Assembly: GCA_964392305.1 (NCBI GenBank)
Contig: CAYMPV010000022.1
Span: 1-64,000, forward strand
DNA: 64,000 nt
Origin: JACKIC01 sp964392305
Lineage (GTDB): Bacteria > Planctomycetota > UBA1135 > UBA2386
Direction of reading: 5' to 3'
Shown here: one piece after another, positions 33,822 to 40,668 of the stretch
Layout: each line of letters begins with the position of its first letter
Position numbering within the stretch: position 1 is the stretch's first letter
Made by a program: the position numbers and the translations under genes
Notes under the pieces: model-generated
Told to the model about the DNA's origin: nothing
Database searches by the model: none
What the model saw: the letters and a program-made list of their open reading frames with translations, nothing else

Positions 33822-35351
33822 CTAGTGCGGGCGGGGACCAGCGTAGTTGCGACACAGGTAGAGATCGGCGTCGAACACGTGCACGCCGACGCAACGGATC
33901 GGCAGGCTCTCGACGAGTTCGACCGACGCAAAGCGGGCGCGTGCCTGTTCGACCATCTCCTCACGGCCCTTGGGTCGGGTCAGCACGAACACGGCGTGCT
34001 GGCCGATGCGCGCGCCCGGTTGTTCCCAGAAGTCGAACTGCAGGGCCGGCGTACCGAACACGTTCTGCGCCAGGATGGGCTCTTCCGGAGCCGCTGCTCC
34101 ACCTTCTTCGGCAGCTTCGAACTGGTGGAGGCCGCGGGTGAGTTGCGCCGCGTCGCGGTAGTCGGCGGCGAAGAAGAACATGTTGCCCTCGACACCGTCC
34201 TCGACGTCGACGAGGTCTTCCCACTTGTCCGCACAGGCGGCGATCTCTGGCCAGCCGCTCCACGAAGTGCCGCGGCTCGACGGCACGAGCCGGATCATCG
34301 GCGCGAGCGGCAGCAGCATGGGCACGAACAGCAGGCTCGCGACCGCGACGCGGCGCACGCGTGGCCCCCAGGTGACGTTGGCGGACTGGCGCCACCAGAA
34401 CACGATCGCGAGCGTCAGCGGCACGTAGGCCGGGACCAACCAGTTGGCCTTGACCTGGATCCACAACGACGTGAACATCAGGTAGAGCGGCAGCGGCAAC
34501 GTGAAGGCGAGCAGCCACAAGCCCCGCAGGTCGCCGCCGCGCCAGGTGCGCAGCAGCCACAGGATGGCGAACGGGGTCAGCAGCGCGATCAGCGGGTGCA
34601 GCAGGCCGAACTGCGTGATGAGCAACTGGAACAACCAGTGTGTGCCCAACCTGGCATCCGCGAAACGGTGCTCGGATTGGAAGCGGAACGAAGCGAAGTC
34701 ATGGCTCGCGTTCCACAGCAGCACCGGCAGGAAGACGCAGGCCGCGGTCAGCACCGCCAGGTAGGGCCATGGGCCGGCGAGTTGGCGCCGCATCTTGGCA
34801 TCGACGAGCAGCAGCGTGGCGCCGCTGACGGCCAGGAAGACGCCCGTGTACTTGCTCAACAACGCGCAGCCCGCCGCGACGCCGGCGATGATCCACCACT
34901 TGGCTCGCTCGCCCGATGCCCGCCCCTCGCGCGCGCGCCACAGCGCCAACAACGTCACACTCCAACTGGCGACCAACGGCGCGTCGGGGTTGGCCAGGAA
35001 GTGCGCCATCAGCAACACCGGCGACGCCACGGCCGCCAGAATCCACAGGGACTGACCGCGGCCGTCGACGCCGAAGTCCCGCAGCACCTGCAGGCCGGCC
35101 CAGGTCGTCACCATGCCACACAGCCACGACCCCAGCCGCAGTCCCATCGCGCCATCGCCGAGCAGCCTGGTGCCGAGCCAGATCAGCCAGGCCACCATCG
35201 GCGGATGGTCGAAGTACGACAGATCCGGATGCAGGGAGTAGGTCCAGTAGTAGGCCTCCTGCGAGAAGACCGGCAGCGTCATGGCCAGCCACAAGCTGGC
35301 GAGTGCGACCAGCAGGAACGCGATGTTGACCGCGGGCGGGCGCAAGGGCAT
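33822..35351 (-). CDS. Glycosyltransferase family 39 (ArnT/PMT-like) membrane protein
   Basis: A 509-residue polytopic protein with about 11-12 helices. The first periplasmic loop EAYYWTYSLHPDLSYFDHPPMVAW is the catalytic signature of GT39/ArnT-type enzymes using polyprenyl-phosphate sugars. A soluble C-terminal domain follows from about residue 350. The PagL-like gene is 3 bp downstream on the same strand, suggesting joint modification of lipid A or surface glycans (inference). The sugar and acceptor are unknown. Confidence 0.85.
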   Translation of the reverse strand: MPLRPPAVNIAFLLVALASLWLAMTLPVFSQEAYYWTYSLHPDLSYFDHPPMVAWLIWLGTRLLGDGAMGLRLGSWLCGMVTTWAGLQVLRDFGVDGRGQSLWILAAVASPVLLMAHFLANPDAPLVASWSVTLLALWRAREGRASGERAKWWIIAGVAAGCALLSKYTGVFLAVSGATLLLVDAKMRRQLAGPWPYLAVLTAACVFLPVLLWNASHDFASFRFQSEHRFADARLGTHWLFQLLITQFGLLHPLIALLTPFAILWLLRTWRGGDLRGLWLLAFTLPLPLYLMFTSLWIQVKANWLVPAYVPLTLAIVFWWRQSANVTWGPRVRRVAVASLLFVPMLLPLAPMIRLVPSSRGTSWSGWPEIAACADKWEDLVDVEDGVEGNMFFFAADYRDAAQLTRGLHQFEAAEEGGAAAPEEPILAQNVFGTPALQFDFWEQPGARIGQHAVFVLTRPKGREEMVEQARARFASVELVESLPIRCVGVHVFDADLYLCRNYAGPRPH

Positions 35352-35526
35352 GCGGCGATGTGCGCAACCGACGTGCCGCGCGCCGGGCGCAGGGTGTTGC
35401 AGTGCGTTGCAGGGCGGAACTCGCGCCGCGGCCGATCGGCGTTGCAGGAACTACACGCGGCTTGGCGTTCTTGCACAGCGGGCAGCCAGGTCCTCACGCC
35501 GACTCCGCGGCCGCCGGCATCGGGCG

Positions 35527-35985
35527 TCACCGCGCGCCACTTCCCCCGTTCTTCTCGAGCCACTCGACATCGGCCAGGTCCTGCTTTCGCCCGGCCTTCT
35601 TCTTGTTGACGATCAGGTGATGGCGTGAGAGCACCGGCACCTCGACGCCTCCGAGCCTCGCGGTTGCTCGCGATCGCCAGGCGTCTTCGAACTCGACACC
35701 GTCGATGACCGTGATCACGTCGATGCGCACCGGCGGCACACCGATCTGGAAGATCAGGCCAGGGGTGCCCAGATCCTGCTCGGTCAGATCCTGCAACGGG
35801 GCGCCAAAGGCCGCCAACGCCGCGAACACCCGAGGCGCATTCTGGGGACTCGGCCGCACGAGCACATCCATGTCCTTGGTCGCGCGGATCAAGCCATGCG
35901 CCGCCAAGGCATGGCCGCCGACCACGAGGTACTCAACGCCGTGGGCGTTGAATGTGGACAACAAGTCGCTGAAGTCGGAGTGCAC
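35527..35985 (-). CDS. Nucleotidyltransferase-fold protein (DUF6036-like)
   Basis: A 152-residue protein with the polymerase-beta-type nucleotidyltransferase core: VEYLVVGGHALAAHG followed by RATKDMDVLV, carrying the GG and D-x-D positions, then IRTKDM-type spacing and PPVRIDVITVI with a third acidic residue. The C-terminus has VPVLSRHHLIVNKKKAGRKQDLADVEWLEK, as in DUF6036/AbiEii-like proteins. These often form toxin-antitoxin-like or nucleotidyl-transfer modules with a small helical partner, which here overlaps upstream by 53 nt. Probably a mobile accessory module. Confidence 0.78.
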   Translation of the reverse strand: MHSDFSDLLSTFNAHGVEYLVVGGHALAAHGLIRATKDMDVLVRPSPQNAPRVFAALAAFGAPLQDLTEQDLGTPGLIFQIGVPPVRIDVITVIDGVEFEDAWRSRATARLGGVEVPVLSRHHLIVNKKKAGRKQDLADVEWLEKNGGSGAR

Positions 35986-36145
35986 CGGGGTCGTCGTGAT
36001 TCCAGGAGTAGCAGAGTTTGGTGAGTTCCCAGACAGCGTCGATTCGTTGTTCCATCGACAGGGCTTGCCAATCGAGGTCGGGCGGCTCCTGCTGCCCCGG
36101 CCGGATGACGCGGGAGGTCACGCTGCGGTTGGAGCGATCTCGCAC
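35933..36145 (-). CDS. Small helical partner of the nucleotidyltransferase
   Basis: A 70-residue protein whose core LSMEQRIDAVWELTKLCYSW and the end RLQRLVVHIQR match the small proteins usually encoded next to DUF6036-type nucleotidyltransferases. It overlaps the nucleotidyltransferase gene by 53 nt in another frame, so the two are translationally linked. Role in toxin neutralisation or complex formation is inferred from pairing. Homology is by remembered pattern, hence moderate confidence. Confidence 0.6.
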   Translation of the reverse strand: MRDRSNRSVTSRVIRPGQQEPPDLDWQALSMEQRIDAVWELTKLCYSWNHDDPGALRLQRLVVHIQRPRR

Positions 36146-36385
36146 GCCCCCATGCTAATCGTGGAATCCGGAAACGAGTAGCGATCACGCCGATCGCCGC
36201 GATCTGCATGGTGCGGAACTGAGGTAGCCATGGACTGCTGCCCCGGGACAAGCCTCACGAAGCTTCGGCCGGCGCGCGCAGATCTCGTGCTCGCCACGCA
36301 ATCCGTGATGCATCCCGGAGCTGGCCAGGCCAAGAGCCCGCCCTGTTGACGGCCTCACCCCGCCCCCCGAGAGTCTGCCGTCACC

Positions 36386-37144
36386 ATGCCCTCCATCGAC
36401 GACAATCGCCGCTCCTGGTCCTCGTTCGCGTGGCGCGAACGCGGCGACGAATGGTCGGCGGCGTGGGGTGGCTCGCAGTCGCTGTGGCGCGGCACCCTGT
36501 TGCCGCGCATCGGTTCCCACCTGCCCACCGACCACGTACTCGAGATCGCGCCGGGCCACGGGCGCATCACGCAGTTCCTGCTGCCGGTTTGCACGCGCTA
36601 CACCGGCGTCGATCTGGTCGAAGGCTGCGTCGCGAGCTGCAGGCAGCGGTTCGCGGACGTCGCGCACGCGCACTTCGTGCCCAACGACGGCCGCAGCCTG
36701 CCCGGCGTCGCCGACGCCTCGATCGACTTCGCGATCAGCTGGGACTCGCTGGTGCACGTCGACCTCGAGGTGCTGACCGCCTACCTGCACGAACTGGCGC
36801 GCGCGCTGCGACCCGGAGCGCACGCGTTCTTGCACCACTCGAACCTGGGCGCGTTCCGCGGCGAAGACGGCAAGCCGACGATCGCCAATCCGCACTGGCG
36901 CGATCCTGGTGTCGACGCGGACGCGGTGCAACACGCGGCGATCACGGCCGGGCTGTCGTGCGTGGCGCAGGAACTGGTGCAGTGGTCGACGCCACACCTG
37001 CAGGACTGCTTCTCGCTGCTGCGCCGCCCCGGCGCCGGTGAGGAGCTGGCGCCGGCGCCGGCGACACGCCGCTCGGAGCACCCGGGCTTCGCCGCCGAGA
37101 TGGAACACCTGCAGCGGATCGCGGCGCTCTATCGACGCGACTGA
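36386..37144 (+). CDS. Class I SAM-dependent methyltransferase
   Basis: A 252-residue protein with the class I fold. Motif I is DHVLEIAPGHGRITQFLLP (SAM-binding), followed by YTGVDLVEGCVASC with the acidic ribose-binding residue, and VADASIDFAISWDSLVHVD as motif IV region. The acceptor is unknown; sugar or small-molecule methylases of glycan clusters have similar layout. It ends 21 bp from the convergent RRM gene. The start at 36386 is supported by the short N-terminal helix before motif I. Confidence 0.85.
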   Translation: MPSIDDNRRSWSSFAWRERGDEWSAAWGGSQSLWRGTLLPRIGSHLPTDHVLEIAPGHGRITQFLLPVCTRYTGVDLVEGCVASCRQRFADVAHAHFVPNDGRSLPGVADASIDFAISWDSLVHVDLEVLTAYLHELARALRPGAHAFLHHSNLGAFRGEDGKPTIANPHWRDPGVDADAVQHAAITAGLSCVAQELVQWSTPHLQDCFSLLRRPGAGEELAPAPATRRSEHPGFAAEMEHLQRIAALYRRD

Positions 37145-37165
37145 ACGGCCGGCGCGAGGGCCCGC

Positions 37166-37777
37166 CTATTCGTCGTCGTCGTCGTCGAAGCGATGACCAC
37201 CGCGACGGCCGCCGAAGTCATCGTCATCACCATCGTCACCCAAGCGCCGCTTGGGCTTCTTGCTGAATTCCTTGTCGCGTTCCCGCTTGGGCCTGGCATC
37301 GGGGCCAAAACGCGGACCGCGGTCGTCGGACCCGCCGCCGTAGCCACCACCACCGCCGCCGTAGGAGCCGCCACCGCCACCGCCACCACCGCTCGGCGCG
37401 GGGCGCGGGCTGGAGCTCGGCGCCGGCCGGCCCATCGGCCGTTCGGGGCGCGGGCCGCGCGGCGGACCGCCAGGACCGCCACCGCCGCCGGCGAAACCAC
37501 CGCCGCCGCCACCCGGGCCAGTCGGACGGCGGTCTTCGGCTTCGCTGATGCGCAGGTTGCGCATGCCGAACATGGTGCCGTCGAGGCTGGCCAGCGCGGC
37601 GCGCGCCTGTTCTTCGCTGCCCATCTCGATGAACGCGAAGCCGCGTGGCTTCTGGGTTTCTCGATCGAGCACGATGTGCACACGCTCGACGACGCGGCCG
37701 TCCTGTGCGAACAGCTCGCGCAACCCGGCTTCGTCGGCGTCGTACGGAAGGTTCCCGACGTAGAGTCTCTTGCCCAT
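37166..37777 (-). CDS. RNA-recognition-motif protein with Gly-rich tail
   Basis: A 203-residue protein. Residues 1-82 are one RRM with RNP2 LYVGNL (5-10) and RNP1 RGFAFIEM (45-52). Residues of about 90-165 are low-complexity Gly-rich (GGGGG, PRPAPSGG and similar), then a basic/acidic tail ending DDDDDE. This is the layout of bacterial cold-induced RNA-binding proteins (Rbp), here with an unusually long Gly-rich extension resembling phase-separating RNA-binding proteins. Probably binds and remodels mRNA. The ATG at 37777 begins the RRM directly. Confidence 0.9.
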   Translation of the reverse strand: MGKRLYVGNLPYDADEAGLRELFAQDGRVVERVHIVLDRETQKPRGFAFIEMGSEEQARAALASLDGTMFGMRNLRISEAEDRRPTGPGGGGGGFAGGGGGPGGPPRGPRPERPMGRPAPSSSPRPAPSGGGGGGGGSYGGGGGGYGGGSDDRGPRFGPDARPKRERDKEFSKKPKRRLGDDGDDDDFGGRRGGHRFDDDDDE

Positions 37778-37991
37778 GCAGGTCTGACTTCCTCGCGGCA
37801 CTACAGGCTGGCAGGGGCGGACCGACGAGGAAGCCACCTCGTCGTGGTGTCGTTTCGGTGCGCCCCAGGCCGGCGTGGTTGGTGAGCCGCCGGCGGCGCG
37901 CATGTTACTGGAGGGCCTGTTCTCAGGAAGGGCCACCATCACATTCGCGGCGGCCCTTGGCCTGAACACACCGCGACCTATCCTGCCCGCC

Positions 37992-38768
37992 ATGTCCACC
38001 GTGCACCGCTCGTGGTCGGGACTCAGCCTGCTCTACTGCCTGATGGCGCTGCTGTCCGTCGCCTGTTCCCAACCGCCGGGCTCGCTGCCGTCGCCGCCGA
38101 TCGGGCCCGGTGACAGCCCCAGCACCGTCACCTCGAGCACTCCCGCAGACGGCAGTCCTGCCGCCCAGCCATCAGCAGAAGCCAAGGTCATGAACGACTC
38201 CCCCACGCCCGCCGACTCCCCGACCGACCCGGCGCCGACCGCAGCGACCACCGAACTCGCCACCTTCGGCAACGGCTGCTTCTGGTGCACCGAGGCGGTG
38301 CTCGAACTGCTCGACGGCGTCAAGGACGTGGTCTCGGGCTATGCCGGCGGCACCGTCGACAAGCCCACCTACGAACAGGTCTGCTCGGGCGCGACCGGGC
38401 ACGCCGAGGTCGTCCAGGTCACCTTCGACCCGCAGGTGATCTCGTTCGATGCGCTGTGCGACTGGTTCTTCAAGTCGCACGACCCGACGACGCTCAACCG
38501 TCAGGGTGCCGATGTCGGCACGCAGTATCGCTCGGTGATCTTCTTCCACAGTGAACGGCAGAAGGCCGCGGCGCTGGCGGCGATCGCGCGCGCGCAAGCG
38601 AAGTGGCGCGACCCGATCGTCACCGAACTGACCCCGGCACCGACGTTCTGGCCCGCCGAGGCATACCACCAGGACTACTTCCGCAACCACCCCAACCAGG
38701 GGTACTGCCGCGTGATGATCGCGCCCAAGCTCGAGAAGCTCGGGCTGCACGGCCAACCGAAGAAGTAG
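37992..38768 (+). CDS. msrA: Peptide methionine sulfoxide reductase A, lipoprotein
   Basis: A 258-residue protein with a lipoprotein signal ending LSVAC (Cys25), a Ser/Pro/Thr-rich linker (about 26-88) and an MsrA domain. The catalytic motif is GCFWCTE, with Cys96 as nucleophile; downstream are SGYAGG, GATGHAEVVQV, QYRSVIFFH and FWPAEAYHQDYF. It should repair oxidised methionine in exported proteins. Lipid anchoring through a 60-residue linker is unusual for MsrA and fits an extracytoplasmic repair role. The catalytic residue is Cys, not selenocysteine. Confidence 0.93.
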   Translation: MSTVHRSWSGLSLLYCLMALLSVACSQPPGSLPSPPIGPGDSPSTVTSSTPADGSPAAQPSAEAKVMNDSPTPADSPTDPAPTAATTELATFGNGCFWCTEAVLELLDGVKDVVSGYAGGTVDKPTYEQVCSGATGHAEVVQVTFDPQVISFDALCDWFFKSHDPTTLNRQGADVGTQYRSVIFFHSERQKAAALAAIARAQAKWRDPIVTELTPAPTFWPAEAYHQDYFRNHPNQGYCRVMIAPKLEKLGLHGQPKK

Positions 38769-38858
38769 CGCCGCGGCGGCGGGCAATTGTCCGCCCGCGG
38801 GGCTGCGCAAGGCGACGTGCTTTGGCTACGGTGTCGCGGCCCCCTCAGCCGCTCACCA

Positions 38859-40610
38859 GTGCTCCGACTCGCCCTCGCCCTCTTCGCCGCGGCCACCACT
38901 CTGTTCGCACAGACCACGGTCCAGGTCCCCCTCACCTACAACTGGAACGGCATCGCGCACCTGGGCGAGACCGGCCAACCCGACGCGCCGAACGGTTTCC
39001 GCGCGATCTCGGACCGCGCGCTCGACTTCACCGCCGGCGTGCCGGTCGATCCGCTGCTCAACCGCTACGCCGTGGTCGCGGTGCCCGGCGTGCTCGACAT
39101 GGTGCACCTGGGCAACCGCAACACCGTCGACAACGGCAACTGGCCGTTCGACACGGTACCCGACAACGACGACCTCGGCGTGATGCCGAACTGGTTGGCG
39201 AACGCCAACCAGACCGGTCCGCAGAGCACCATGCTGGCGACGCCGCTGCCGATCGGTCTGTCGTCGCGAGCGAGTGTGCTGTTCCACGTCAGCAACGGCG
39301 GCGGTTCGTTCGACGTGACCTTCGTCTACCAGAGCAGTGCCACGCGCACGAGCACGCTGACCGGCCCCGACTGGTTCGGCGGCGTGTTCCCGGGCCGCGC
39401 CAACGTCGACCGCGCCAACCCGGGCAACAACCTCAACCTCGTCGAACACGTCGTCGACCTGTCGGGTGACGCCGGTGAGACCCTCGTCGAGATCCGCTTC
39501 GGCAATCGCAGCAACCAGACCGCCGGTTACGGCATCTACGGCGTCAACGTCGAGCCGGCGGCGACGCCCAAGCTCGTGCACCAGCTCGAGCTCAACTACA
39601 ACTGGAACGGCGTCGTGCACGCCGGTGAGGACCAGCTGCCCGACGCGCCCAATGGTTACCGGTCGATCGCCAGCCGCGGCCTCGACTTCCGCGCCGGGGT
39701 GCCGAACGATCCGCTGCTCGCCGAGTTCGCGCTGGTCGACACCGCCGGCAGCCTCGATCTGGTGATGCTCGGCAACCGCAACACCGTCGACGGCGGCGCG
39801 CGCGCCTTCGACACCGTGCCCGACGGCGACAGCTACGGCGTGCAACCTGGCTGGTTGCCGACCGTCGACCTCACCGGCCCGCAGACGACGACGTTGGCCG
39901 CGCCGATCCTGCTCGACGCCGCGTCGACGGCGAGTTTCCTCTACCAGAGCAGCGGCGGCGCCGCGTTCGACGTGACCTTCGTGCTCGCCACCGGCGCCGT
40001 GACCACGACGCTGGTCGCGTCCGACTGGGTCGGGGGCAGCTACCTGGGCTGCGGCGACACCGATCGCGCGCTGCCCGGCCTGCCGCTGCGCATCGAACGC
40101 AGCACCGTCGACCTGAGCCCGCTCGCCGGACTGGTGCTCACCGGCATCACCTTCGGCAACAGCTCCAACCCCAACGGCAGTTGCGCGATCCTCGCCGCGA
40201 ACGTGTCCGGTTGCCTGGCGTGTGGCAACAACGGCGGCCCGACGTGGCTCGGCGGCGGCAACGGACCGACCATCGCGACCACCAGCCCCGGAGCGCTCGG
40301 CTGCCCGCTGGTCTGGAACGTCGCCGGCGCCACGCCTTCCACGTTGCTCGGCTTCTTCGCCGCCGGCATCGGCGCCAACGCCCAGCCGCTCGGCGGCCTG
40401 TTGCCGGGCTGCACCGGCACCGTGCACGTCGGCAATCCGTTCGTCAGCGGCACCGCCGTCGACGCGACGGGCGCAGCTTCGTTCGCGATCGGCGCGGTCA
40501 CCGACCCCGCGTTCTGCGGCCTGCAGCTGACCGTGCAGTACGCCGAGTTCGTCGGCGCCGCGTGTCCGCTGCGGCTCAGCGACGCGCTGTCCATCACCAT
40601 CGGCAACTGA
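38859..40610 (+). CDS. Exported repeat protein with planctomycete-type C-terminal module (first)
   Basis: A 583-residue protein with a Sec signal (LRLALALFAAATTLFAQ). Two units of about 215 residues follow, each beginning LTYNWNG or LNYNWNG and containing DAPNG(F/Y)R, GVP-DPLL, the invariant LGNRNTVD, WL, a jellyroll-like strand set and FGN(R/S)SN. A final module of about 110 residues ends LRLSDALSITIGN. It is paralogous to 43387-45153. GTG 38859 is chosen for the signal peptide; a TTG at 38787 would add 24 residues. Possibly a surface or S-layer-type carbohydrate-binding protein; function unknown. Confidence 0.7.
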   Translation: MLRLALALFAAATTLFAQTTVQVPLTYNWNGIAHLGETGQPDAPNGFRAISDRALDFTAGVPVDPLLNRYAVVAVPGVLDMVHLGNRNTVDNGNWPFDTVPDNDDLGVMPNWLANANQTGPQSTMLATPLPIGLSSRASVLFHVSNGGGSFDVTFVYQSSATRTSTLTGPDWFGGVFPGRANVDRANPGNNLNLVEHVVDLSGDAGETLVEIRFGNRSNQTAGYGIYGVNVEPAATPKLVHQLELNYNWNGVVHAGEDQLPDAPNGYRSIASRGLDFRAGVPNDPLLAEFALVDTAGSLDLVMLGNRNTVDGGARAFDTVPDGDSYGVQPGWLPTVDLTGPQTTTLAAPILLDAASTASFLYQSSGGAAFDVTFVLATGAVTTTLVASDWVGGSYLGCGDTDRALPGLPLRIERSTVDLSPLAGLVLTGITFGNSSNPNGSCAILAANVSGCLACGNNGGPTWLGGGNGPTIATTSPGALGCPLVWNVAGATPSTLLGFFAAGIGANAQPLGGLLPGCTGTVHVGNPFVSGTAVDATGAASFAIGAVTDPAFCGLQLTVQYAEFVGAACPLRLSDALSITIGN

Positions 40611-40623
40611 CCACGGCCTCACG

Positions 40624-40668
40624 ATGACCGCCAGACAGATGACCGTCAGACAGACGACCGCCAGACAT
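40624..40668 (+). repeat. 15-bp triple tandem repeat at a gene start
   Basis: ATGACCGCCAGACAG, ATGACCGTCAGACAG and ACGACCGCCAGACAT follow each other without gaps. They encode MTARQ-MTVRQ-TTARH and supply two in-frame start codons (40624 and 40639). Copy change would alter the N-terminus ahead of the signal peptide but not the frame. Confidence 0.85.

Noticed and set aside
33252..35609. A 785-codon open frame on the plus strand.
   Set aside because: It runs antisense to the PagL-like and GT39 genes, whose motifs and membrane segments are clear; the frame is Gln/Arg/His-rich shadow sequence.
36118..36333. A 71-codon minus-strand frame in the gap before the methyltransferase.
   Set aside because: No family pattern, signal or ribosome-binding site was visible.
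37330..37520. Repetitive GCC/ACC-rich stretch as a possible CRISPR or satellite.
   Set aside because: It is explained by Gly codons of the RRM protein tail; there are no regular spacers.
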